NCBI RefSeq assembly: GCF_000720425.1
Contig: NZ_JOAJ01000008.1
Span: forward strand, 248,001-312,000
Direction: 5' to 3'
DNA: 64,000 nt
Source of the DNA: Nocardia rhamnosiphila NBRC 108938
GTDB taxonomy: Bacteria; Actinomycetota; Actinomycetes; Mycobacteriales; Mycobacteriaceae
Shown here: piece after piece, positions 12,064 through 19,953 of the stretch
How positions within the stretch are numbered: position 1 is the stretch's first letter
Layout: the number at the start of each line of letters is the position of its first letter
The notes under the pieces: model-generated
The model's database searches: none
Seen by the model: only the letters and a program-made list of their open reading frames with translations
Told to the model about the DNA's origin: nothing
Translations under genes and position numbers: made by a program

Positions 12064-12423
12064 TCAGTCGGCCGGGGCGTAGACGTGGACGGTGATCCGG
12101 TCGTCCCGGCGGATCACTTCGAGCGCCTGGTCGTCGTGGCGCAGGATGAGTCCGGGGGCGCCGTCGACCGGGTCGAGGATCTCGATCCCCGCGATCCGCT
12201 CACCGGCGTGGTCCAGGCGGTCGCCGGGCTTGGCCGCGATGAACACCCGGCCGTCGATGACCCACCAGGTGCCGGGCAGGCCCGGCAGCAGTTCCGGTGA
12301 TTCGCTGAGCTGGTGGCGGGCGACCGGTTCGCTGATGCCGCGCGGGCTGCGCAGCCGGACCGAGCATCGCTCGAGCCATTGCGTCCACGTGGTATCGACG
12401 CTGGTGTGGCCGACGATGGTCAT
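12064..12423 (-). CDS. Small conserved protein of unknown function (119 aa)
   Basis: Not recognised. The ATG at 12423 has a good ribosome site, GAGGAGG, 7 nt upstream. The protein has no membrane segment or signal peptide; it contains DTTWTQWLERCSVRL near the N-terminus and LPGTWWVIDGRVFIAA in the middle, then a beta-rich C-terminus ending HVYAPAD. The middle part faintly resembles the start of DUF1684 domains, but that is a guess. It lies convergent to metF and downstream of the GT2 gene, about 100 nt away. Confidence 0.7.
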   Translation of the reverse strand: MTIVGHTSVDTTWTQWLERCSVRLRSPRGISEPVARHQLSESPELLPGLPGTWWVIDGRVFIAAKPGDRLDHAGERIAGIEILDPVDGAPGLILRHDDQALEVIRRDDRITVHVYAPAD

Positions 12424-12524
12424 GGTGCAGCCTCCTCGAAACCCGGGCCGCGAGGCCCTGCCCGCCGGTCGTGCCGGGCGGGTTCATCATCCGGCCGGGT
12501 GCCCGGCGGGCACAAGACCAAGAA

Positions 12525-13706
12525 TCATCGAGAATCCAGCCCTTGGCCGGGTAGCAGAGGGCGTCCCCGCCAGGTCAGCGCGTTGCGACGGCGAGCGCGG
12601 TGTGAGTGTTGCCACAGCAGCAGGTAGGTGGCGACCGAGGCCGGGTGGGCGAGAGCGTCGGTGAGGTCGCCGCGGTCCGGCTCGCGGCCCGACTCCAGGG
12701 CGCGGGCCAGCAACCGGCCCGTGACCGCCGCGGTGTACCCGAGCAGGCCGATCCGGCGCAGCCGGCCGCGGCCCAGCACGGCCGCCACCGGGGGCAGCCA
12801 GTACGCCCACGCGGCGACAGCGCCGACCGCGACCCCGCCCGCGACCGAACCGCCGTAGGCCGACCAGAGCCAGCGGTCGTAGCCGTTCACCAGTTCGTGC
12901 GCATCGCGGTACATCCGGGTGCGCGCCAGTCCCCCCGCGGCCGCCACCGCGGTCCGGTCCCCGGCGCGGCGCAGGACCCGGGCGATATCGAGATCCTCGG
13001 TGACACTGCCGGCGACCGCCGCGTGACCGCCGCGCGCGTGATACCGCGCCGCGTCGAACACCAGGAACTGGCCACAGGACACGACAGTCGAACCCCGGGT
13101 GCCGCGATCGGTCCACGCGACGGGCAGAGTGGACGCCCACGACCAGCACAGCAGCGGCTGCACCAGGCGTTCGGCCACGGTCTCGGCTCGCTGCCGCGGC
13201 CAGGGCGCCAGCAAGGCGACGCCGCGCTCTCGCAGACACGCCACCGCCGCGGCGATCGCGGTCGGTGCGAGCCGGACATCGGCGTCGAGGAAGACGAGCA
13301 CCCCGGTTTCGCCGCCGGCCCGCCGGGCATGCTCGGCGAGGACGGCGCAGGCGGCGGCCTTGCCGGTCCAGCCCGGCGGCGGGCCGGTGGTACCGCGCAG
13401 CAGCTCGCAGCGCGGGTCGCCCGCCATCGCATGCCGTGCGCGCTCGGCGGTGTCGTCGCCGGAGGCATCGTCGAGGACCAGGATGCGCAACCGCGCCACC
13501 CCGGTCTGGGCGCGCAGATCGGTGATCAGACCGGGCAGCAGGGCGGCTTCGTCACGCGCGGGCACGCAGACCGTGACGTTCTCGGTGACCGGGGCGGGCG
13601 CGGGGGACAGTTGCGGTACGGTGCGCCGGTTCCATGCGGTGAGCGCGGCACCGGCCACGGCGATACCGGTCCCGCCGGTCACCGCGCGCCGGAGCCACGG
13701 TCTCAC
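12525..13706 (-). CDS. Family 2 glycosyltransferase, probable carotenoid glycosyltransferase (CruG/CrtQ-like)
   Basis: A 393-aa membrane-anchored GT-A enzyme. It has a short N-terminal hydrophobic segment, VTVCVPARDEAALLPGLI, LVLDDASGDDT, the DXD-type VFLDADVRLAP, GSVTEDLDIARVLRRAG as acceptor/catalytic motif, and two C-terminal hydrophobic segments. The form is that of carotenoid glycosyltransferases. It lies in one operon with cruF and crtO, so it probably adds a sugar to a hydroxylated carotenoid end; the substrate is inferred. GTG 13706 overlaps the lppM stop as GTGA. Confidence 0.82.
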   Translation of the reverse strand: MRPWLRRAVTGGTGIAVAGAALTAWNRRTVPQLSPAPAPVTENVTVCVPARDEAALLPGLITDLRAQTGVARLRILVLDDASGDDTAERARHAMAGDPRCELLRGTTGPPPGWTGKAAACAVLAEHARRAGGETGVLVFLDADVRLAPTAIAAAVACLRERGVALLAPWPRQRAETVAERLVQPLLCWSWASTLPVAWTDRGTRGSTVVSCGQFLVFDAARYHARGGHAAVAGSVTEDLDIARVLRRAGDRTAVAAAGGLARTRMYRDAHELVNGYDRWLWSAYGGSVAGGVAVGAVAAWAYWLPPVAAVLGRGRLRRIGLLGYTAAVTGRLLARALESGREPDRGDLTDALAHPASVATYLLLWQHSHRARRRNALTWRGRPLLPGQGLDSR

Positions 13707-14482
13707 GCGTTGGATTTGACCTCGTCCCACCAGCGTCGCAACGAGAAACCGGCCGGTGCGCCCGGCCGGGGCGGATTGCGGTCCATATAGGCGAGGGCGA
13801 TGACCACCGCCGCGACGGCGAGGGTGATACCGCCGACGATTCCGGCCCAGCCCGCGAAGGACCGCGTGTTCGGATCGGCGTAACCGACCTCGGCGCGGAC
13901 GGTGCTGACCTCGCCGGCGGGCAGTTTCCAGGAGACCACCGAATCGCCCTCGCGGTTGCCGTTGGTCTTGGCGACCCGGGCCGGGAACGCCACACTCAGC
14001 TGTACATCGGACCCGTGCGGGGCCAAGGTCTCCAGGTCCACTCGGCCGTTGAGGCTGACCAGGTCGCCGTTGCGCTGGAACTGCAGGTCGAACAGGCCCT
14101 GCGCCTGCTCCGAGAGTTGCGACAGCTGTTCCACTTCGCCGAAGTTGAGATCGTCGAAGTACACCTCGCTGCCGATGTACCCGTCCTGGTTGTACGGCTC
14201 GATACGCACTTTGGCCGCCAGGGTTTCGGGGGCGGTGAGCTGCGGGCCCTTGTCCTCACTGTTCTCCGGGACGACCGCGGCCACGATCCGGCCCGACACC
14301 CGGTCGTTGGACGACAGGCCCATCGAGGCCTGGACGCGCAGGCAGCCGGCCAGCGCCGGGGTGAGCAGGGCGGCCAGGACGAGGGCGGCGGCTATCCGCG
14401 CCCGCAGGGGGCGGCGCGAGCGCGGAGCGGGGACCGGGGAGCCGGGTTTCGCGGTAACGGGACTCGGAGGCACGGATGACAT
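13703..14482 (-). CDS. lppM: Lipoprotein LppM
   Basis: A 259-aa protein with a long positively charged N-terminus, a hydrophobic signal and lipobox LAGC near residue 47, followed by a beta-rich exported domain (LRVQASMGLSSNDRVSG) and a C-terminal membrane segment near residues 214-234. This matches M. tuberculosis LppM (Rv2171), a lipid-binding envelope protein linked to phagosome manipulation. It is coupled to the GT2 gene by GTGA and follows cruF after 16 nt, so it is cotranscribed with carotenoid genes. No ribosome site is obvious at ATG 14482. Confidence 0.88.
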   Translation of the reverse strand: MSSVPPSPVTAKPGSPVPAPRSRRPLRARIAAALVLAALLTPALAGCLRVQASMGLSSNDRVSGRIVAAVVPENSEDKGPQLTAPETLAAKVRIEPYNQDGYIGSEVYFDDLNFGEVEQLSQLSEQAQGLFDLQFQRNGDLVSLNGRVDLETLAPHGSDVQLSVAFPARVAKTNGNREGDSVVSWKLPAGEVSTVRAEVGYADPNTRSFAGWAGIVGGITLAVAAVVIALAYMDRNPPRPGAPAGFSLRRWWDEVKSNA

Positions 14483-14498
14483 GGTGCCAGGCCGGAAC

Positions 14499-15341
14499 TC
14501 ACCGACGCCATGCGACGGGCCCGACGCTTCTCCGATCGTGCCCGGCCCTGCGTCCGGTGGCGTCGCGAACCAGCCGGACCAGCAGCGGAACCCCGAGAAC
14601 CCCGAGGACGATGCTCCCGTAGCCGGCCGAATACGGCAGGCCGAGAAACACCGCGTGCGCCAGCGCGGAGCCGAGCCAGGTCCACAGGAACATCAGAACC
14701 GGGATCGCGGGCCGCTCGGGTCCGCGCGCGGTTCGCTCCCATGCGGTGAGCGCCGCGGCCATCACCGCCGCCACCGCCAGCCAGCCGAGGTAGTTGGTGT
14801 ATGGGATGGCCGCCAGACCGGGGAGTCCCGCATCGGTGTGCTGCCACTGCCACTGCCCGTCGGCCACCATCTGGGGATCCAGGAACAGGTCCCAGCCCAC
14901 CGCGCCCACCGCGGTCGCGCCGATCCGCGCCGCCGGCCGCGGGCACAGCAGGCCCGCGACCACCCAGATCGGATACAGCCCGCCGGTCCACGCGAGCGGG
15001 ACCACCAGTGGAACGTCGAACAGTTGTGGTCCGATCCGTCCGTCCGCGTAGTCGTAGGACCCGAACGGAATCCCGGTCGCCGTGCCCACCGCCTCGGCCA
15101 CCAGGCCGATGCCGGAGACGATCACCAGGAACCCGGCCGCGTAGCCGATCCCGCGCGTCACCGCCGCGTGCAGCAGGGCCGTACCGGCTGTCAGCAGTAC
15201 CACGGCCACCGTCACCGCGTCGCGGGCCGGCCCGGTGGTCAGCGGGTAGGCGATCTGCGTGCCGACCAGCACGACGAGCAGACCCGCTGGCAGCAGGTCC
15301 CGCCGCCGCCCGGGCGCCGGGCCCGCTAGCGGCGTAGCCAC
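14499..15341 (-). CDS. cruF: Carotenoid biosynthesis membrane protein, CruF/DUF422 type (carotenoid 1',2'-hydratase)
   Basis: A 280-aa protein with about eight hydrophobic segments. Motifs include GTATGIPFGSYDYAD, VPLVVPLAWTGGLYP, GAVGWDLFLDPQMVADGQW and NYLGWLAVA, all typical of the DUF422 carotenoid hydratase family. CruF adds water to the acyclic psi end of a carotene, making a tertiary hydroxyl that a CruG-type enzyme glycosylates. GTG 15341 overlaps the end of the crtO-like gene by 16 nt. The hydratase role is family knowledge; the actual substrate here is inferred. Confidence 0.87.
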   Translation of the reverse strand: MATPLAGPAPGRRRDLLPAGLLVVLVGTQIAYPLTTGPARDAVTVAVVLLTAGTALLHAAVTRGIGYAAGFLVIVSGIGLVAEAVGTATGIPFGSYDYADGRIGPQLFDVPLVVPLAWTGGLYPIWVVAGLLCPRPAARIGATAVGAVGWDLFLDPQMVADGQWQWQHTDAGLPGLAAIPYTNYLGWLAVAAVMAAALTAWERTARGPERPAIPVLMFLWTWLGSALAHAVFLGLPYSAGYGSIVLGVLGVPLLVRLVRDATGRRAGHDRRSVGPVAWRR

Positions 15342-16891
15342 CGGCGGACCCCGCGGCTGTCTCGCAGTACCAGGCGTGCGGCGGTACGCCCGCTGGCTCC
15401 GGACACGCCGCCCCCGGGATGGGTCGACGCGCCGGTCAAGTAGAGCCCGGGCGCGCCGGGCACCCGCTGCCCGGCCAGTTCCGGCAGCGGCCGCCACAGC
15501 ATCATCTGGTCCAGGCTCATCTCCACGTGCATCACATTGCCGCCGAGCAGTCCCATCTCGCGTTCCAGATCCACCGGTGTCTGGACGTGCCGGTCCAGCA
15601 CCGAGTCCGCGAACCCGGGCGCGTACCGATCCAGTTCGCCGATGATCCGGTCCGCTTCGGTTTCGGCGTGCCGGGCCCAGCCACCGCTGTCGGCGAGCCG
15701 GTAGGGGTGCCACTGCGACCACAGCGAGAGCTGATGTTGCCCGGCGGGCGCGATACTCGGGTCCAGGGCGCTGAAACTCATGGCGAGCACGACGGGCCGG
15801 GGTGGTAACCGCCCGCCCAGCGCACTGCCGTGCGCCAGCGCCAACCGGCGCCGGTCCGAGACCAGCAGTTGCAGTCCGGTCGCCGATTCGGCGGGGGTCG
15901 CGCCCGGGTATCGCGGGAGAGCGCTGGTCGCGGCCCGCACCACCATGCCGATTCCGGGGCCCACCCGGATCTGCCGCTGCCACCGTCGCAGCGGTTCCGG
16001 ATCGAAGCCGCCCGCGCGCAACAGTTCCAGCGTGGTGAGGATATGGGTGCCCGCGATCACCGTGTCGGCGTTGTATTCGCGCCCGGCCGCGGTGCGGATC
16101 CGCCAGCCGTCGACCCGGCGGGTCAGCGCGGTGACCGCGTCGCCGGCCGTGACCTCGCCGCCGTCCCCGCGCAGCCGGGCGACCAGCGCCTCGGTGAGGG
16201 CACCGCTGCCGCCCACCGCCCGGCCGGGCGGCAGGGTGTGCATGAGTGCCGCGAACGCCACCATCGGCGCCGTGCCCGGTTCGGACATGGGCGGCCCCGA
16301 CTGCGCCCCGAACCATGCCAGTGCCGCCTTCAGCCGCTCGTCGTCGAACCAGGTGTCCAGCAGCGCGTCGCCGGACTGCAGGAATTCCCGGGACAGCGCG
16401 CTGCCGCCGTCGCGGGCGTCCAGCCCCCAGAACGAGCGCAACAGCCGGCCCCCGGTGGGCGCGCCGCCGAACGAGCGCATCACCCGTCGCGCCCGGGGCG
16501 CCCAGACGTCCACGAAACGCCGGTAGGCCGCGGCGTCGCGGTCGCCGCAGGCGGCGGCCACCGACGCGCAGGTCCGCTCGAGATCGCGGTGGAACACGAT
16601 CGGCGGCGCCCCGGTCTCCGGGCAGGCCGGGGCGAAGGCCCAGGGGTCGCAGTCGAGGTACCGCAGGCCGAAGCGTTCCAGTTCGAGCTCTTCGATGATC
16701 CCGGTGTGCCGGACCATCAGATGGGCCGAGGAGCCCCGGTCGACCCGGTGGCCGGGGAAACGCTCCACCGTGGATACGGCCCCGCCGAGGACCGTATCGC
16801 TCTCCAGAACATGGACCCGGCGACCCTCCCGCGCCAGGTAACAGGCCGCCACCAGCGCGTTGTGGCCGGAACCGATGATCAGCACACTCAT
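15326..16891 (-). CDS. crtO: CrtO-type carotenoid ketolase/oxidoreductase (FAD)
   Basis: A 521-aa FAD protein distinct from CrtI: VLIIGSGHNALVAACYLA at the N-terminus, GGAVSTVERFPGHRVDRGSSAH, and a C-terminal APGLYLTGASTHPGGGVSGASG signature. The pattern is that of CrtO ketolases, which in Rhodococcus put a 4-keto group on carotenes; CrtD-like desaturases are a possible alternative. ATG 16891 overlaps the GNAT gene stop as ATGA and the 3' end overlaps cruF, so the three are translated together. Confidence 0.83.
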   Translation of the reverse strand: MSVLIIGSGHNALVAACYLAREGRRVHVLESDTVLGGAVSTVERFPGHRVDRGSSAHLMVRHTGIIEELELERFGLRYLDCDPWAFAPACPETGAPPIVFHRDLERTCASVAAACGDRDAAAYRRFVDVWAPRARRVMRSFGGAPTGGRLLRSFWGLDARDGGSALSREFLQSGDALLDTWFDDERLKAALAWFGAQSGPPMSEPGTAPMVAFAALMHTLPPGRAVGGSGALTEALVARLRGDGGEVTAGDAVTALTRRVDGWRIRTAAGREYNADTVIAGTHILTTLELLRAGGFDPEPLRRWQRQIRVGPGIGMVVRAATSALPRYPGATPAESATGLQLLVSDRRRLALAHGSALGGRLPPRPVVLAMSFSALDPSIAPAGQHQLSLWSQWHPYRLADSGGWARHAETEADRIIGELDRYAPGFADSVLDRHVQTPVDLEREMGLLGGNVMHVEMSLDQMMLWRPLPELAGQRVPGAPGLYLTGASTHPGGGVSGASGRTAARLVLRDSRGVRRWLRR

Positions 16892-17505
16892 GGCAGCAGT
16901 GGCAGTGACCGGCCGAGGATCCCGAAGCGGCGGTTGTCGCCGGCGAACACGAAATCCCGCAGCACGTCGCGGAAACCCATCCGCCGGTACAGGCGCCAGG
17001 CCCGGTTGTCCTCTCGGCCGACCTCCGGGGTGGACAGCAGCACGGCCCGCTCGGGGCGGTCCCGCAGCAACCGCTGGAGCAGGGTCGCGCCGATACCGCG
17101 GCCCTGCGCGCTCGGGTGCACATGGAGCTCGGTGAGTTCGAAATAGTCGCCGAGCAACTGCCCGATGGCCGGCTCCGGCCACCCGGAGCGGCGCATCCCC
17201 GCGTGCACCTGCTGCTGCCACCACTGATGGGGGCCGCCCCGATAGCCGTAGGCGATGGCGACGATCGGGGAATGGCGCAGGTCGAACTCGCCGTTGTCCT
17301 CGGGCACCACCGCGGCGACCGCGTGCCAGCCCGCGCGGTGGGTGTGCTCGGTCCACATCGGTGCCCGATGGTGCTCGGTGCCGTGTGGATAGTCCATGGC
17401 GGCGACGTAGACCGCCAAGGCGTCGTGCAACCGGGCGCGCAGCGCGGCTTCCGAGAGGTCGACGACGACCGGGACGGGGAGATTATTCGACTTGACGGCT
17501 GTCAT
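16888..17505 (-). CDS. GNAT-family acetyltransferase (Rv2170-like)
   Basis: A 205-aa protein with the acetyl-CoA loop VHPSAQGRGIGATLLQRLL near residue 150 and a C-terminal ENRAWRLYRRMGF-like motif (DNRAWRLYRRMGF), both standard GNAT features. It matches Rv2170, whose position next to lppM is conserved; Rv2170 has been linked to acetylation of isocitrate dehydrogenase, which I recall but cannot check. It is the first gene of the crtO-cruF-lppM-GT2 operon, starting at ATG 17505. Confidence 0.87.
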   Translation of the reverse strand: MTAVKSNNLPVPVVVDLSEAALRARLHDALAVYVAAMDYPHGTEHHRAPMWTEHTHRAGWHAVAAVVPEDNGEFDLRHSPIVAIAYGYRGGPHQWWQQQVHAGMRRSGWPEPAIGQLLGDYFELTELHVHPSAQGRGIGATLLQRLLRDRPERAVLLSTPEVGREDNRAWRLYRRMGFRDVLRDFVFAGDNRRFGILGRSLPLLP

Positions 17506-17603
17506 TGCGATATCGGTGGGCTCTTTCGCGGTCGGCAGGGCGGCGGGTTACGGCACACGAACATGTCGGTGGTCGTCTCTATATTCAAGCTCGAGCCAAA
17601 CGT

Positions 17604-17619
17604 TCGAAAACTTGTTCGC
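17604..17619. promoter_or_regulatory. Possible LexA (SOS) box, imperfect
   Basis: TCGAAAACTTGTTCGC matches 10 of the 12 fixed positions of the actinobacterial consensus TCGAAC-N4-GTTCGA. It lies between the divergent GNAT operon and the HEPN gene, 77 nt before the latter's start. Confidence 0.35.
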
Positions 17620-17695
17620 CCCCACGGTGCACGCTCAGCCTGCCATACCGGTGGACCGCCGCGGGGGGTGACAGGCGAGATACGGAGGGACGGCT

Positions 17696-18133
17696 ATGTC
17701 GGATCGAAGCGTGCACCCGGTACAACCGGGGCGGGCGGGGATGCTGTTGCGGCGCGCCGACGGGCTGCTCATGGAAGCGGCGGGGGAGCAGGATCCGCGG
17801 GAACGTTTCCGCGTGGCCTATCTGGCGGCCCTGCGCGGTGCGGGCGCGGTGCTGGCGCTCACCGGCGCCGACACCGCGCCGCGGGCCCGCTCCCGTAACG
17901 CGTGGGTGATGTTGCAGCGCGCCGCGCCCGAATTCGTGATGTGGGCGGACTATTTCAGTGGCCATTCCGCGACCCGGGCGGCGCTGGAGGCCGGGCTGCC
18001 CCGGGAAATCGACGAGGCGGCGGCCGACGAGTTCTCCTCGCGGGTGGCCGCGTTCCTGCACGACGTCGAAGATCTCATCGCGCCGGCCGCCCGGCTGCGC
18101 GCCGCCGGTGACGGAGACGACGCGCTCCGGTAG
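17696..18133 (+). CDS. SAV_6107-family HEPN domain protein
   Basis: A 145-aa all-alpha protein. MLLRRADGLLMEAAGEQDPRERF, YLAALRGAGAVLALTG and PRARSRNAWVMLQRAAPEF resemble the actinobacterial SAV_6107 HEPN family. The helices place a conserved R-S-R-N-A-W segment where HEPN domains carry RX4-6H-type motifs, though no clear catalytic RX4H pair is seen, so nuclease activity is not claimed. Start ATG 17696 has GGAGGG 6 nt upstream. It is divergent from the GNAT-crtO operon. Confidence 0.8.
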   Translation: MSDRSVHPVQPGRAGMLLRRADGLLMEAAGEQDPRERFRVAYLAALRGAGAVLALTGADTAPRARSRNAWVMLQRAAPEFVMWADYFSGHSATRAALEAGLPREIDEAAADEFSSRVAAFLHDVEDLIAPAARLRAAGDGDDALR

Positions 18134-18252
18134 GAACCGCCCCCGGCCCCCGGACCTCCGGATTCGGCCCGCGCGGGATTCGATCCGGCGACGAACTTCG
18201 TTCGGCTGCACCCATATGGTGGTACCGCTCTTGGCGAACTCGTATCATTGAT

Positions 18253-18299
18253 GACAGATAGCCGCCAAGGGGTTATCTGTCGCCTACCCGGAGGCGACA
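18253..18299 (+). promoter_or_regulatory. Two tandem stem-loops in the leader of the DUF3040 gene
   Basis: GACAGATA (18253-18260) pairs with TATCTGTC (18274-18281); GTCGCCT (18280-18286) pairs with AGGCGAC (18293-18299). The two hairpins abut and end 29 nt before the GTG start. Their role is unknown. Confidence 0.5.
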
Positions 18300-18327
18300 G
18301 CCACGACCTAGTGCCGGGGGAGGTACC

Positions 18328-18759
18328 GTGCCACTCTCCGAGCACGAGCAGCGCATGCTCGAACAGATCGAGAGCGCGCTCTATGCTGAGGACCCGAAGT
18401 TCGCGTCGTCCGTCCGCGGTGGACGTCTTCGTACGACCTCGAGTCGACGTCGACTCCAGGCCGCGGCCTTGTTCGTACTCGGCCTTGTCCTACTCGTCGC
18501 GGGTGTCGCCCTTCCGGTGCGACCCGGCGGCTTTCCGATCATCAGTCTGATCGGGTTCATCGTGATGTTCGGCGCCGGAGTACTGCTCCTGCTCGGCGGC
18601 GCCAAGGGCGCCACGCCCGGCCGCGGCAGTGGTGCACCGAGCGATTCCGCCGGTTCCGGATCATCGGAACGAGCAGCCGGTGGGCGTGGGCGTCCGCGCC
18701 GCTCCGGTGGGTTCACCGAGCGCATGGAGGATCGCTTCCGCCGAAGGTTCGAGGAGTAG
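18328..18759 (+). CDS. DUF3040 small membrane protein (Rv2169c-like)
   Basis: A 143-aa protein. MPLSEHEQRMLEQIESALYAEDPKFA is the DUF3040 signature at the N-terminus; two membrane segments follow at about residues 46-63 and 70-89, and the C-terminus is a Gly/Ser/Arg-rich cytoplasmic tail. It matches Rv2169c, which likewise precedes mraZ. GTG 18328 has GGGGGAGG 4 nt upstream. Function is unknown; position before the dcw cluster is conserved in mycobacteria. Confidence 0.87.
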   Translation: MPLSEHEQRMLEQIESALYAEDPKFASSVRGGRLRTTSSRRRLQAAALFVLGLVLLVAGVALPVRPGGFPIISLIGFIVMFGAGVLLLLGGAKGATPGRGSGAPSDSAGSGSSERAAGGRGRPRRSGGFTERMEDRFRRRFEE

Positions 18760-18790
18760 CCGCCCGGCGTTCGCGCCGGCGCTACGGCCG

Positions 18791-18828
18791 ACAGCGGTGC
18801 CGCACCCGTTCCGGGGCGGCACCGCTGT
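18791..18828 (+). terminator. Hairpin terminator after the DUF3040 gene
   Basis: A perfect 13-bp inverted repeat, ACAGCGGTGCCGC (18791-18803) and GCGGCACCGCTGT (18816-18828), with a 12-nt loop. There is no real T-run, as is common in actinobacteria. Confidence 0.7.
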
Positions 18829-19051
18829 TCGCATCTGTGCCGTACCCGTTCGTTCGCGGGATGCGCGCGTGACCGGCCGGACCGCTGGAACGTGCTCCGG
18901 ACCACCTTCTTCCACCCCGCCCCACCGGGTTCCCCCACCACGCCCCACCGCCCCGGCCGTGAGAGCGTGAACAGGGGGTTTGCTGGAAGTTGACGGGACC
19001 CGCCGGAGTCGGGGGCCGTAGGCGCGCGCAGGGAGGCAGAGCTCGCGAAAA

Positions 19052-19081
19052 GTCACCCCCGCCGGTGATAGCTGGGGTGAC
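19052..19081. repeat. Inverted repeat upstream of the mraZ promoter
   Basis: GTCACCCC (19052-19059) and GGGGTGAC (19074-19081) form a perfect 8-bp inverted repeat with a 14-nt spacer. TCACCCC recurs at 19111-19117, giving three copies before the promoter. Possible operator. Confidence 0.45.
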
Positions 19082-19126
19082 CTGCGAAATCGGATGGCCG
19101 GGGAGGCACATCACCCCGTGTTTCGA

Positions 19127-19158
19127 TTGAAAGTGGGGGAAAGTGGGGTAATGTGGAG
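19127..19158 (+). promoter_or_regulatory. mraZ promoter with three MraZ boxes
   Basis: TTGAAA (19127-19132) and TAATGT (19149-19154) are spaced by 16 nt. TGGGG at 19134, TGGGG at 19144 and TGGAG at 19154 recur every 10 bp across the spacer and -10. MraZ is known to bind TGGGN repeats with 5-bp spacers, so autorepression of the dcw operon is likely. Confidence 0.75.
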
Positions 19159-19242
19159 CGCGCACTACAGGAGAGGCCGCGAGGCACTCGACCGGCGTAG
19201 CCGGTCAACACCATTCGAGGTGGTCCGGTAGGAGGTATCGGG

Positions 19243-19674
19243 TTGTTTCTCGGTACTTACACACCTCGTCTGGACGACAAAGGGCGACTCACGTTGCCCG
19301 CAAAGTTTCGAGACGATCTGGCGGGAGGGTTGATGGTCACCAAAGGACAGGACCACAGCCTTGCCGTCTATCCGAAGGACGAGTTCAGTGCGCTCGCCCG
19401 GCGCGCCGCGTCGGCATCCCGGAGCAACCCGCAGGCGCGGGCCTTCATCCGGGCGCTGGCCGCGGGCACGGACGAACAGCGGCTGGACACGCAGGGCCGG
19501 ATCGTGTTGTCGGCCGAACATCGCCGGTACGCCAACCTCACCCGCGACTGTACGGTCATCGGTTCGGTCGACTTCCTGGAGATATGGGACAAGCAGGCGT
19601 GGGAGACCTACCTCGCCGAGCACGAGGAGGACTACGCACAAGCGAGAGACGAGGCACTGGGCGGAATCTTCTAG
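19243..19674 (+). CDS. mraZ: MraZ, transcriptional regulator of the dcw cluster
   Basis: A 143-aa protein with two SpoVT/AbrB-like halves, each carrying the DXXXR motif: [14 protein letters not shown] near residue 10 and [14 protein letters not shown] near residue 82. MraZ forms ring oligomers, binds its own promoter and represses cell-wall and division genes. The start is TTG 19243 ([11 protein letters not shown]), with AGGAGGT at 19230-19236, 6 nt upstream. It is the first gene of the dcw cluster; rsmH follows after 279 nt. Confidence 0.97.
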   Translation: MFLGTYTPRLDDKGRLTLPAKFRDDLAGGLMVTKGQDHSLAVYPKDEFSALARRAASASRSNPQARAFIRALAAGTDEQRLDTQGRIVLSAEHRRYANLTRDCTVIGSVDFLEIWDKQAWETYLAEHEEDYAQARDEALGGIF

Positions 19675-19953
19675 CCCGCGCGAGTGCCACGCGGCCTCTG
19701 CCCGGATGCGGACCCTGACGTACTTCCCCGACGCCAGGTGCCGCTTCGGTCAGAGACCCCGCGGCATTCGTTACGTCACCGATTTCCTTCTGTCGCTCAC
19801 CCCGTGGACGCGCCGGATCGATCGGCGGCGTGGCCGCATCTCGCGCAATCAATTGTTCGCCCGCTTCGGCGCCGGTGATCCGCATCCACCTGGGGTGCGG
19901 ATGCGACCCGAATCGGGTCGTCACGGAGCGAGGCATGAATCCGGGAGGTCGAT

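Larger units (their letters stand above)
18760..19126 (+). other. Intergenic region upstream of the mraZ promoter
   Basis: No gene is seen. A terminator hairpin lies at 18791-18828 and a further inverted repeat at 19052-19081, described separately. TTGACG at 18990-18995 has no matching -10 at normal spacing. Confidence 0.4.

Noticed and set aside
17505..17909. 134-codon plus-strand ORF between the GNAT and HEPN genes
   Set aside because: Cys/Arg-rich translation overlapping the HEPN gene in another frame; no similarity.
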